64,000 bases of DNA from Stomorhina lunata (lineage: Eukaryota; Arthropoda; Insecta; Diptera; Rhiniidae): the NCBI GenBank assembly GCA_933228675.1, contig OW121741.1, positions 76,498,629 through 76,562,628 on the forward strand. The letters are read 5' to 3'. This document shows positions 52,386-63,485 of the stretch, one piece after another (position 1 is the stretch's first letter; the number at the start of each line of letters is the position of its first letter). A program made the translations under genes and the position numbers. The notes beneath the pieces are model-generated. The model searched no databases, was not told the DNA's origin, and saw nothing but the letters and a program-made list of their open reading frames with translations.

Positions 52386-55300
52386 TTACGACTCAGCCAT
52401 GCTGGGTAAAAGGACCAGTTTATGAATTGGCCTGGTAATCACGCCGTTTTGCGTTTTTATATCGACCACTCGGACCTTTTGGTCTTTGCCAGGATGAAGT
52501 TTAACAACACGACCTAAACGCCATTCTGTAGGGCAAAGTGGTTCATTCCTAAGGACCACTAAGTCATTCTCTTGAAGGTCCTGCTGCGGCCGTTTCCATT
52601 TATTTCTCTTGTACAACTCGGTCAGATACTCCTCTTTCCATCTGCGACAAATCTCGTGCTGCATAGCCTTGACCTTGCGCCACCGATTAATTAAGCTTAT
52701 TGGAGAGTTGAGTTCTTCAGGTTCAGCTGGGGTTAGCAAAGCAGAGCCAATCAAAAAATGACCTGGAGTAAGAGCCGACAAATCTTCAATGCTTTCTGAC
52801 AAAGGTCCAAGAGGACGTGAATTGAGACACGCTTCTATGGTGCTTAAGAGAGTAGAAAATTCCTCAAAGGTGTATTTGAGCTGACCAGCCATCTTTTTGA
52901 AGTGCATCTTAAAACTCTTCACTCCTGCCTCCCACAATCCTCCCATATGAGGAGCTGCCGCAGGGATGAAGTGCCACTTTAAGCGATGGTGTCCATATTT
53001 TTCGACCGCTACATCATGAAGATCTTTGATATGCTTCTCAAAATTAGCGTCAATTTCCTTCGCAGAACCAACAAAATTTCGACCGTTATCAGAGTAAATG
53101 GAGTCTGGACAGCCTCTACGAGCAACAAATCGGGCTAACGAAGCTAGGAAGGCAGGAGTGGACAGATCGCTCACAGCTTCTAGGTGGATCGCCTTAGTAG
53201 CAAAGCAGATGAAAAGACACACGTATCCTTTTGTTATCTTAGAATATCGACCGGTGAAACTTTTGATCTCAAAAGGGCCAGCAAAATCGACACCTGTATT
53301 TGCAAATGGGCGACTCAAAGTAGTTCTTGCTTCGGGCAAGGCAGCCATAATTTGTCCTTGACGCTTTTTCCGATAAATAGCACACTCTTTGCAGTTGTTA
53401 ATACAAAACTTTATCAGATTTTTCGCCTTTATAATCCAGCATTCATGTCGAACCACACAGAGAACTAGCCTTAAGCCGCCGTGATGAGCCATTTTGTGTA
53501 TAAATTCGACATACAAACGAGACAGTCTACTTTGATAGGGCAAAATAATGGGGTGACGTTCATTGTAGGACATACTCGACGATGAGCTTAAACGACCATT
53601 AGCACGAATAATCTGGTGTTCATCAAGAAAAGGCATTAGCGTTAACAAAGAGCTACTATTTGGTATTTTCTTCCCAGCAAGTAAGGATTTATATTCATTA
53701 GAAAAGTAAGTCTGTTGGGAAAGCATAAAGAGACGATTTCTCACAAAAAGTAGTTCCTCTGCAGATAATTGTAGGGACTTATATTGGGATTTTGTTTTTG
53801 ATCCAAAACGGATTGCGTTGAAAAATCGAAAAACGTAGGAAATGACATGTATTGCTTTCGGAAAACTTGAAAAACGATGTAAAACGTCTTCTTTTTCGTC
53901 CGATCTAGCAATATGAACCTGTACAGACTTTACTTCCTCAGTAGTTTCAAATTTCGATGGAAAGGAGGGCCACATATTTGTTGGTAATTTTAGCCATTCT
54001 GGGCCATTCCACCAAAGGGTAGAAGACTTTAACTCCGTAGGGATCAGCCCCCGGGTTGCTAGATCGGCAGGATTATATTGCGATGAGACATGGAACCAAG
54101 ACCTATTGCCAACTTTTTCCAAAATAGTTGCAACACGGTTTGCTACAAATGTTTTCCAGTTGCATGGAGACTTTTTGAGCCATGCAAGGACAATTGTAGA
54201 ATCGGACCAAAGATAAAGAGTAAAATTTTGCAAAGAAAATTGGGACATAATATTATTGACAAGCTTCGCCAACAACACAGCACCACATAATTCAAGTCGT
54301 GGAAGGGAGATTTTCTTTATTGGAGCCACTTTCGACTTCGCAACTAGCAAGTTTGTAAAGACATTTTTTTCTATTTGAACTCTAGCATACAGACAAGCCG
54401 CATACGCCAATTCGGATGAATCGCAGAATCCATGAAATTCTATTGAAGAATTGGGTGTATACTGAATCCATCGTGGAACCATGATTGAATCAATATCATT
54501 ATATCGAGAAACAAAGGCATGCCATTTTTGAAACGCTACGGGCCTTATTTTTCCATCCCAGTCAATCTTATCGAGCCACATTTGCTGCATTAAGATTTTT
54601 GCCGTTACAATAACTGGAGCGAGCCAACCCGCTGGATCAAAAAGCCTAGCAATCACAGAAAGCACTTCCCTTTTAGTATAGGACGACTTGAGTGGAATTT
54701 TTTCAGTTGAAAAATAAAAGTAATCTGCTGAAGCATTCCATCGAACACCCAGAGTCTTCGCATTACTTTCATTATCGAAGCGTAAAAAGTCCTCAGTTAG
54801 TAAATGATCAATGGGCAACCCTGATAAAATTTCTTTCATATTCGACGTCCATTTTCTTAGACTAAATCCAGCGGATTCTAGTATTGCCATCAGCTGATTT
54901 CGGGCTTCTAAAATGTCTGGTAAATTGTGAGCTCCTACCAAAGCATCGTCTACATACATAGAGTCACGCAGAATTCTCGCCCCTACAGGAAACCGACGTT
55001 CTTCATCTTCAGCTAACTGCAAGAGAGTCCTTAGGGCCAAATAGGGGGCGCAATTTATACCAAAAGTCACAGTTTTCAATCTAAAATCCTGTATCTCTTC
55101 ATCGGGAGAGCTACGATATACAATTTGTTGAAAACGAGTATGTTTAGGGTTTACGAGAATCTGTCTATACATTTTGGAAATATCTGCATTGAACACAAAC
55201 TTAAAAAATCTCCATTTCAGTATTAGAAATACCAAATCTTTTTGCAGAATTGGGCCAACATGTAAAATGTCATTAAGACTTTTACCAGAAGATGTAGCAC

Positions 55301-57539
55301 TGGAAGCATTGAAAACTACTCTTAGCTTTGTAGTAGTGCTTTCAGGTTTAAAGACACCATGATGGGGCAAATAATAACTCGGGCCAGCTACAGGATCTTC
55401 CACTTTATCCATATGTGCCAAAGTCAAATATTCCATAAGAACCTCATCATATAAAGATTTATTTTCGGGCTTACGTAACAAAGAATTTTCGCTTCTAATA
55501 AACTGACTCAAAGCTATGTGTCTATTTGGACCAAGTGACGAAAATGCAGATTTAAACGGCAAATCTACTACATATCTTCCTTCAGCATTTCTCGTAGTAG
55601 TGGACATAAATATTTCCTCACATAACTTATCTCCTTCCGAAATTACTGGGTTACGAGATACTTCCTCAAGTTCCCAAAACTTTTTCAACTGATCATCAAT
55701 AGATACTTTAGTGAAATACGACTGTCTTACTGTACGACATGGATTTGTTGGACCGGTCACGACCCAGCCAAATATGGTTTCTTGAGCTACCAATGAACCA
55801 AAAACACCATGTTGGACACCACCTCGCAGAATTGACGGATATACATCACCTCCTAAGAGCATATCAACAGCACTACTTTCGTAAAATGTAGGATCAGCAT
55901 ACTCCAAACTTGGCAGGACCACATTTATATGAGGAACGAAGGAGTGAGTTGGAATATTTCCAGTTACTTGAGAAACCACTAAAGCAGTGACTCTAATAGA
56001 CAAATTAGAACTCTTTAGCGAAACACAGAAAAATTTATCAGCACGGCTAATAACTTCTCCACCTAAACCTGCAACTTCAGCTGAAACAGGGGCAGTGGAC
56101 AACTTTAGCAATTTGCAAATTTTTTCGGAAACAAAGCTTTCGTCGGAACACGGGTCAATGAGTGCTCTCACTTTACATTTATAGCCTAAATTTTCAATAT
56201 ACACCCATGCAGTAGCAAGTAAAACTTTTTTAGAGACGGAGTGATGGTGGTTTTGAACAACGTTAGATGTAGAAGGCATTTGTATAGACTGACAAGAACT
56301 TTGTGGTCTATTATCTTGAATCCCATTGGTAGTTTGATTGTTAGGAACTACTTTTTGAGCAAAATCCCTATGTAAAAGGTTGTGGTGTTTCCTTTTACAT
56401 TTGGAGCAACCATTGTTGCTAGTACAATCTCCAAACATATGCCCTATTTTGAGACAATTAAAGCAGAATTTAAACCTTCGCATTGTTGAGACACGATTCT
56501 TATAATCCATGCTCAAAAACTTTCCGCAAGAACTAATATCATGGGATTCTCTACACAATTTGCATTGAAAAACGTTAGCTTTAGTATGATGAGTCTTAAA
56601 TGGTTTATTTTTAGTTTGCTGTTGAGTGTTGAAGAGAAAACCAGATTGGGAACCACTGGCGCGAATATTCGAAAAGCTCTCAAGAGCCCGAAATCTGTCA
56701 GTTAAAAATTCATTCATTTCCTTCCATTTGGGAATCTCTGTTTTGTTTTTAACCGACTGCTCCCATAAATTTAAAGTCTGTTCTGGAAGCCTAACTGAGC
56801 TATGAAAAACAAATAATGGCTCCCAAGCATCTACATCAACCTTGTATAATTTTAGCGTTGAGATACAACCGTTTATTTCCCGCTGTAGCCTTTTAATTTC
56901 TGCAGCAGAATCTTCCTGACATGGAGCCAAACTATATAATAAACTCATTTGGTTATTGAACAACACGCGCTTATTCTCATAAATAGCTTTTAAGTTTTCC
57001 CAAGCAATGTCAAAATTGTCAGCAGTCACTGTTATGTTCCTATTTACCTCTCGGGCATCCCCACTTGTTTTTTGAAAAAGGTAACATAACTTTTCAACAG
57101 GGCCTAAGCGATCATTATTTATATAAATTGTGGTAAAAAGATCTCTAAATGTGGGCCACGAAGCGTAATCACCACTAAAAGGTTCTATGTCACAAGTCTG
57201 AACAGGTAGAGATACACCCTGTTTGGGAATCACTGTCTTAGATGTCTGCATCTCCTCTTTGGGTAACCTACGCTTAGCTCTAGCCAACATATTTATGCAC
57301 TTCACATGAATTTTATAAATTTGATTATATTTCGTATGGACCGAAACTATTTCCTTTTTCTTTGGCTCCGAAATACATGACTCATAAATATTTTTAAATT
57401 TGTCCCACAATTTATTGAGTTCAGATTTTTCAAATTCTAAAGCCTCTGTCGTGTAAGCCGAAAAGTCTTCTTCTTTAAGTCGTGTCTCAAATCTGAAAAA
57501 TTCGTCAGCCACTTCATTAAAATTGTCCAGTGAAGACAT
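52386..57539 (-). CDS. BEL/Pao Gag-Pol polyprotein
   Basis: 1717 codons in one frame without Gag/Pol frameshift. Order, with approximate residues: Gag capsid-like region of the DUF1759 type (about 115-300); Cys/His zinc knuckles (about 325-395, including CFNCLKIGHMFGDC); aspartic protease of the DUF1758 type (about 430-600, active site ALIDPCSDESF, a D-P-C-S variant rather than D-S/T-G); reverse transcriptase (about 690-920, with NADISKMYRQI and the YVDD box near 862); RNase H (about 1035-1160, FCDSSE and SDST); integrase with HHCC zinc finger (about 1350-1385) and all three DDE residues (D near 1417 in GVDFAGPF, D near 1484 in YSDNGRNF, E near 1537 in GLWEAG); C-terminal DUF5641-type domain (about 1610-1710). 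All catalytic motifs seem present. The ATG at 57539 is the first in frame. Confidence 0.96.
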   Translation of the reverse strand: MSSLDNFNEVADEFFRFETRLKEEDFSAYTTEALEFEKSELNKLWDKFKNIYESCISEPKKKEIVSVHTKYNQIYKIHVKCINMLARAKRRLPKEEMQTSKTVIPKQGVSLPVQTCDIEPFSGDYASWPTFRDLFTTIYINNDRLGPVEKLCYLFQKTSGDAREVNRNITVTADNFDIAWENLKAIYENKRVLFNNQMSLLYSLAPCQEDSAAEIKRLQREINGCISTLKLYKVDVDAWEPLFVFHSSVRLPEQTLNLWEQSVKNKTEIPKWKEMNEFLTDRFRALESFSNIRASGSQSGFLFNTQQQTKNKPFKTHHTKANVFQCKLCRESHDISSCGKFLSMDYKNRVSTMRRFKFCFNCLKIGHMFGDCTSNNGCSKCKRKHHNLLHRDFAQKVVPNNQTTNGIQDNRPQSSCQSIQMPSTSNVVQNHHHSVSKKVLLATAWVYIENLGYKCKVRALIDPCSDESFVSEKICKLLKLSTAPVSAEVAGLGGEVISRADKFFCVSLKSSNLSIRVTALVVSQVTGNIPTHSFVPHINVVLPSLEYADPTFYESSAVDMLLGGDVYPSILRGGVQHGVFGSLVAQETIFGWVVTGPTNPCRTVRQSYFTKVSIDDQLKKFWELEEVSRNPVISEGDKLCEEIFMSTTTRNAEGRYVVDLPFKSAFSSLGPNRHIALSQFIRSENSLLRKPENKSLYDEVLMEYLTLAHMDKVEDPVAGPSYYLPHHGVFKPESTTTKLRVVFNASSATSSGKSLNDILHVGPILQKDLVFLILKWRFFKFVFNADISKMYRQILVNPKHTRFQQIVYRSSPDEEIQDFRLKTVTFGINCAPYLALRTLLQLAEDEERRFPVGARILRDSMYVDDALVGAHNLPDILEARNQLMAILESAGFSLRKWTSNMKEILSGLPIDHLLTEDFLRFDNESNAKTLGVRWNASADYFYFSTEKIPLKSSYTKREVLSVIARLFDPAGWLAPVIVTAKILMQQMWLDKIDWDGKIRPVAFQKWHAFVSRYNDIDSIMVPRWIQYTPNSSIEFHGFCDSSELAYAACLYARVQIEKNVFTNLLVAKSKVAPIKKISLPRLELCGAVLLAKLVNNIMSQFSLQNFTLYLWSDSTIVLAWLKKSPCNWKTFVANRVATILEKVGNRSWFHVSSQYNPADLATRGLIPTELKSSTLWWNGPEWLKLPTNMWPSFPSKFETTEEVKSVQVHIARSDEKEDVLHRFSSFPKAIHVISYVFRFFNAIRFGSKTKSQYKSLQLSAEELLFVRNRLFMLSQQTYFSNEYKSLLAGKKIPNSSSLLTLMPFLDEHQIIRANGRLSSSSSMSYNERHPIILPYQSRLSRLYVEFIHKMAHHGGLRLVLCVVRHECWIIKAKNLIKFCINNCKECAIYRKKRQGQIMAALPEARTTLSRPFANTGVDFAGPFEIKSFTGRYSKITKGYVCLFICFATKAIHLEAVSDLSTPAFLASLARFVARRGCPDSIYSDNGRNFVGSAKEIDANFEKHIKDLHDVAVEKYGHHRLKWHFIPAAAPHMGGLWEAGVKSFKMHFKKMAGQLKYTFEEFSTLLSTIEACLNSRPLGPLSESIEDLSALTPGHFLIGSALLTPAEPEELNSPISLINRWRKVKAMQHEICRRWKEEYLTELYKRNKWKRPQQDLQENDLVVLRNEPLCPTEWRLGRVVKLHPGKDQKVRVVDIKTQNGVITRPIHKLVLLPSMAES

Positions 57540-57957
57540 CTTGAATCAAACAACAAATTTCGAAATATATTTAAAATTCCAAGAGCAACAAATTTTGTTT
57601 GGTTTATTAAAAAATCCAAATAGAAACCAACAATTTTCGAGCCAAAAATAAATTTTCCAAAAAAAAAAAAAAAATCCAAAATGATTATTTTACCGCAAGA
57701 AAAAGATGGCTTCAAAAAATGTCTCCAAAAAAAAATCCAATAAAAAGGCGCTTATATAAACAGCGACGCGGCAGAGTATATAAAGAAATACAAAATTACC
57801 GATTTACGAAAATGGCGACAATGTAACAAAACCTCAATTTATTTAGGGACACGTATTCCAGTTTTAAAAATTCCACACTTTAAAATTCAAATGGCACGTA
57901 CCTTGTATGATGAGTATATTTACTTGCCAGTTCTTATTTCTCGGGAGAAGGACCAAA
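57540..57957 (-). other. BEL/Pao 5' leader and primer-binding site
   Basis: About 420 nt between the 5' LTR and Gag-Pol. The sequence next to the LTR on the element strand is TTTGGTCCTTCTCCCGAG, the expected position of a tRNA primer-binding site; the tRNA was not identified. A frame overlapping from 57715 is not considered real. Confidence 0.65.
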
Positions 57958-58557
57958 TGTTGGGGTCAATACCTTGAATTTTCTGGGAATTCCTTGAAAC
58001 GTACCTCCTGATTAGTTAGAATATGCTTCAGAGCCACTGTATGCCGGTAAAGCTGTCTTCCTTGTAATTGTTGTTGCTCTTTTACTGCTGGAACCACTTC
58101 TTAATTTGCTGTTGTTCTTTAGAACCACTCTTTATTTCATATATACAAAGTTCTCTTTGTATACAGAGCCACTCACTTTTAGTTTTTATTAAAAGTCTTT
58201 TTCTTTTAATTTAATTCTAACTTTAATTTATTTAACAATATTTATTTTATATTTATATTATTTAAATTACTTTGCTGTTGCCCTTTCAGTGTCTTCAAAG
58301 ATAATAAATTTACATTAAAAGTAATAAAAGTTAAAGGGCAACCAATTACTGTAAAAATAAGTAAATAGATCAAGACGAAGAGAACATTCTGAATTCGCCT
58401 TGATATAGATACAAATAAGTAGTTGTTGCTGTTAACAGAGCTTTTAGTACTGTTAAACTTAACATCACTATTAAACACTAGATGGCTCCAACATGAGCCA
58501 CTGTTAGTTAACATTAATAAATAAAGAATTAATGTTAACATAAAACTGACGTTAACA
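57958..58557 (-). repeat. 5' LTR of BEL/Pao element
   Basis: 600 bp with no difference from 51347-51946 on direct reading. It carries the promoter for the element, reading towards lower coordinates. No clear TATA/initiator pair was singled out. Confidence 0.94.
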
Positions 58558-58562
58558 TATAT

Positions 58563-59680
58563 TTATTTTCAATTGTTGAATATAATACCAAGTTTATTTC
58601 AATTTAACGACAAAAGTTTCAGCTTTTCAAATTAATATAAATCATCTGCATATATTTGCATATTTAGCTTAAAATTAATAAAGAATATTATGATCTTATA
58701 AAAAAAATGTAATAACTTAGCAAAATTTAACCGTTTGAGAAAAATATTAAACATTTTTATTTAACACAAATTATGAAAGATTTAGGAAATTTTCGTATAA
58801 TTTTTTTTAAGAAAAATTTTACACAAGTTCTTTTGACACTTGAAAGATAAAATATATTTCCAGTTAAAGACCAAGGTCTCCTCTTTATGTTGATATATTA
58901 ATAAACTGCATATATTTGCATATCTAATCTCAAACAAAAAAAACAAGTTTATCACAACTTAATGACAAAAGCTTCAGCTTTTAAACCTCATATAAATAAT
59001 TTGCATATATTTGCATATTTAGCTTAAAATGAGTATAAAATGGCATGTTCTTATACAAGAACATTTTAGAAATGTCTCTAACATGCAATTTAACAAAATA
59101 AAAGCTTTGACCGTTTGAGGAAAATGCTTATAATTTTAAATTTTTGTATGAAAAAATTATGAAAGATTTTTCAAAAATTCTTTTGGCACTTGTGAAATAA
59201 AACTTATTTCAAATTGAAAATCAAAGTCTCCGCTTTATGATGACATATGAATAAATTGCATATATTTGCATATTTAGCTCAAAATGAATAAATAACATCA
59301 TATTCTAATACAAAAAAATTTTAGAAATGTCTCTTATATGCAACTTAACAAAATGAAGCTTTGACCGTTTAAAGAAAATTATTATAATTAGAAATTTTTA
59401 TATAAAAAAATATGAAAGATTAAATAAATTCTGGTATAATTTTTTTTCAGAAAATTTTACACAATTTCCTGTGACACGTGTGAAATAAAACTTAGTTCAA
59501 TTTAAAGACCAAAGTCTCCGCTTTGTGATAATATATTAATAAATTGCATATATTTGCATATTTAGCCTTGAGTAAACAAACAAGTTGATCTCAATTTAAC
59601 GATAACAGTTTCGGCCTAATAACGGCATAAAAATCATCTGCATATATTTGCATATTTAGCTAAAAATTAATAAAGAATGT
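58563..59680 (+). repeat. Long-period repeat with six ATTTGCAT octamers
   Basis: The block TGCATATATTTGCATATTTA occurs at 58647, 58917 (variant end), 59004, 59257, 59545 and 59639. Between blocks, phrases such as CTTTGACCGTTTGAG, GACACTTGTGAAATAAA and AAAGTCTCCGCTTTATG recur in order, giving a compound unit of about 340-380 bp in roughly three copies. Each block contains the POU octamer consensus ATTTGCAT. Confidence 0.75.
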
Positions 59681-60480
59681 TATCATCTTATAAAAGAAAA
59701 TTTTTGAAATTTGTCCAAAAACTAAAAAAAAAACTAAATATTTGGCCGTTTTAGGTAAATAATGTTTCCAATGATATACATTTTTAAAAAATTGCCTAAA
59801 AAGAGTCTTGGTATTTTTCTTCATCGAATTTAGATGTCTACTTGCTTGGAAACTTCTGCAAATTGAACTGCTGGTCCTAGTTAAGTAATACTTATATTTC
59901 ACATGAGTGCTAATATGTATTTCAAATTACTGAAGTTGAATATTAATATTAATATATGTAAGTGTATGTATATATATGTATATTAGTATATAGAGCTCCT
60001 TTAAATTTTGTAAACGGAAACACGCTCACGCATAAGATCTGGTAATAAACAATTGTTTACATGTGTGAGACAGAGTGTAATTAAATGTGTATCTGTAGAC
60101 ACACTTTACAAGTAAATACAAACATATATACACAAAAATGTATATAATCATTTATGTATACTTAAATAAATGTATATGGAAATACACACATACAAATGAA
60201 TGTACATGGTAAGGATATATATGTATATGATACAGCCTAAATGAATTAGTATGTTCATTACATATGTATGTAACCTTGCATTACTTTATGTCTGTCTGTC
60301 TATCTCTTCTTTTCCCTCTATCTCAAAAACATTTGCTGTTTACATATAAATTACCATCAACATGAGCAAATGTCTTTAAACGTTTTCGACACCCACATTA
60401 AATTTAACCATAATTTACTATAAAAATATTTACAAAAGGAAATTTTACGGGTAACATTTTTTTTTATACCCATGCACCTT
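59681..60480. other. Intergenic, TA/TG-rich, no gene recognised
   Basis: Contains irregular 'atatgtatat' and 'acatacaaatg' microsatellite-like runs (about 59940-60260). Nothing else was supported. Confidence 0.4.
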
Positions 60481-60509
60481 AAGGTGATTTAATTATTCCA
60501 AGAAAGGTT

Positions 60510-62145
60510 TTGAAAAAATAGGAAATTTTGAAAATTTCCTTATCAAAAGCTACTGAATTTTGGAATAAAAACTATGTAAAATTAAATTCAAAATAATAAA
60601 TTTTACAAATGGGAAACTTTTGAAAATTATTTCCTATAAAAATAGAAAAATTATGAAAATGTTCCTATTTTTATAGGAATTAGTGAAATTTAAAAAAATT
60701 TTCCTATAAAAACAGTTAAACATATAACAATATTTTATAAATATCCCTTTAAAATAGTAACCTTTTTAAAATTTCCCTATAAAAATAGTGAAATTTTAAA
60801 AATTTTCCTATTAAAATAGTGAATCTTTTAAAATTTCCCTATAAAAATAGTGAAATTTTAAAAATTTCTCTATAAAAATAGTGAAATTTTGAAAATTTCC
60901 CTATTAAAATAGTGAACTTTTGAAAATTTAATTACAAAAATTGTGAAATTTTGAAAATTTCCTTACAAAAATTGTGAAATTTTGAAAATTTCCCTATAAA
61001 AATGGTGAAATTTTGAAAATTTATCTTTAAAAATAGTGAAATTTTTAAAATTTCCCTATAAAAATAGAGAAATTTTTAAAATTTCCCTATAAAAATTGTG
61101 AAATTTTGAAATTTCCCTATAGGAATAGTGAAATTTTGAAAATTTCCCGATATAAATAGAGAAATTTTTAAAATTTCCCTATAAAAATTGTGAAATTTTG
61201 AAAATTTCCCTAAAGGAATAGTGAAATTTTGAAAATTTCCCTATAGGAATAGTGAAATTTTGAAAAATTCCCTATAAAAATAGTGAAATTTGGAAAACTT
61301 TCCTATAGAAATATTAAAATTTGGAAAATTTCCCTATAAAAATAGTGTAATTTTGAAAACTTCCCTATAAAATTGGTAAAATTTTGAAAATTTCCCTATA
61401 AAAATAGTGAATTTCCCTATAAAAATATTGAAATTTGGAAAATTATCCTATAAAAATGGTGAAATTTTGAAATTTCCCTAAAAAAATGGTAAAATTTTGA
61501 AAATTTCCCTACAAAAATAGTGAAGTTTTGAAAATTTCAATATAAAAATAGTGAAATTTTGAAAATTTCTCTATAAAAATAGTGAAATTTTGAAAATTTC
61601 CCTATAAAAATAGTGAAATTTTGAAAATTTCCCTATAAAAATAGTAAAATTTTGAAAATTTCCCTATAAAAATATTAAAACTTGGAAAATTTCCCTATAA
61701 ATATAGTGGAATTTTCTATAAAAAGAATAAAATTTTAAAAATTTTGTATAAAAATAGTAAAATTTTAAAAAAATTTGCCTATAAAAATAGTAAAACATAA
61801 AATAAGAAAAATAGTAAACTTTTTAAAATTTTGAAAATTTACCATAAATATGGTTAAATTTTAAAAATTTCCCTATAAAAATTTTAAAGAGTTTTCCATA
61901 AAAATAGTAAAATTTTAAAGATTTCCTTATAAAAATAGTTAAGTTTTGAAAATTTCCCTATAAAAATAGGGAAAATTTGAAAATTTCACTACAAAATTGT
62001 GAAATTTTGAAAATTTTCCATAAAAGTAGTGAAATTTTGAAATTTCCTTATAAAAATACCCAAGTTTTGAAAATTTCCCTATAAAAATAGTAAAACCTTG
62101 AAATTTTCCTTATAATAATAGTTCAGTTTTGAAAATTTCCCCATT
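60510..62145 (+). repeat. Minisatellite I, 31 bp monomer, left arm
   Basis: About 50 copies of a 31 bp unit (TAGTGAAATTTTGAAAATTT then CCCTATAAAAA). The core GAAATTTT-G-AAAATTTC is palindromic. It is considerably more diverged than arrays D, F and H. Confidence 0.9.
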
Positions 62146-62149
62146 TTTT

Positions 62150-63485
62150 TTCAAAATTTCTCTATGTGGATAGAAAAAATTTAAAAATTCCTTTCTTTTC
62201 GTTTGTTTTTTTTTCTGGAAAATTTTCAAATGTCTCTTTATTAATATGGAAATTTTCAAAATTTTTCTAATTGTATGGGGAAATTTTCAAAAGCTTTTTA
62301 TTTTTATAGAGAAACTTTTAAAATTTCTCTATTTTTATAGGAAAATTTTCAATATTTCTCTATTTTTATAGGGACATTTTCAAAATTTATCAATTTTTAT
62401 ACTAAAATTTTCCATACTTTTAAATTTTTATACGAAAATTTTCAATATTTTTGAATTTTTATAGTAAAATATTTATTTTTTTTTCTCGGGAAATTTTCAA
62501 AATTTAAGCATGGAAATTTAAAAAATTTTTCCATTTGCATGGGGAAATTTTGAAAAGTTTTCTATTTTTATAGAGAAACTTTTAAAATTTCACTATTTGC
62601 ATAGGAACTTTTTAAAAATTTGTCTTTTTTATAGGAAAATTTTCGAATTTTCGAATTTTCAAAATTTCAATTGAAAATTTTATAGGGAAATTATCAAAAT
62701 GTTTCTATTTTAAAAAGGAAATTATAAAAATGTCCTTATTTTTATATTTTATTATTTTCTATTTCTACAGGAAAATTTTCAAAATTTCTCCATTTTTATA
62801 GAAAAATTTTATAGGGAATTTTTAAAATGTGTCTATTTTTATCAGAAAAGTTTAAAAATTTCAAAAATTTCCTTATTTTTATAAGAAATTTTTCAAAATT
62901 TCATTATTATCATGGGGAAAATATTCTTATTTTTATAGGGAAATTTTCAAAATTTACTTATTTTATAGGGAAATTTTTAAAATTGCATTCTTTATTTTTA
63001 TAATGAAATTTTCAAAATATCCTTATTTTTATTGGGAAATTTTCAAAATTTCTCTATCTATATTTTCAAAATTTCTCTATCTATATTTGCAAAATTTCTC
63101 TATTTTAATAGATACATTTTAAATTATTATTTTTTATGAAATTTTTTCAAAATTCTTTTTAAAAATTTTTATAGGGAAATTTTCACAAAATTTCATTATA
63201 TTTGAAATTTTTATAAAATTGTACTAAATTTTGATACGAAAATTTTTTTTAACAAGGGAAATTTTAAAAAGAAGACAATTTCTGTATTTTTACAAGAAAT
63301 TTTTAGCAAAATTCTATAATTTTAAAATTTCCGTATTTTTTAGGAACATTTTTTTAAATTTCTTATTTTTATAGGGAAATTTAAAAAATTTCCTTGTTTT
63401 TATAGTGAAATTTTAGAATTTTCTTCTTTTTATAGATAAGTATTTAAAATTTTTCTTTTTTGAAATTTCACTATTTTTATAGGAA
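62150..63485 (-). repeat. Minisatellite I, right (inverted) arm
   Basis: The same unit in reverse (TTTTTATAGGGAAATTTTCA, AAATTTC) and badly diverged. It directly abuts the left arm, giving a nearly loopless inverted repeat of about 3 kb. Confidence 0.82.

Larger units (their letters stand above)
51347..58557 (-). mobile_element. Intact BEL/Pao LTR retrotransposon, 7.2 kb
   Basis: Two 600 bp LTRs with no difference found on direct reading flank one complete Gag-Pol frame. A 5 bp target duplication TATAT lies on both sides (51342-51346 and 58558-58562). LTRs begin TGTTAAC and end CCCCAACA on the element strand. Equality of the LTRs and the uninterrupted frame imply a very recent insertion, possibly an active family. 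Confidence 0.95.

Noticed and set aside
53098..56184. Plus-strand frames inside the BEL/Pao Gag-Pol region
   Set aside because: Antisense shadows of the 1717-codon frame.
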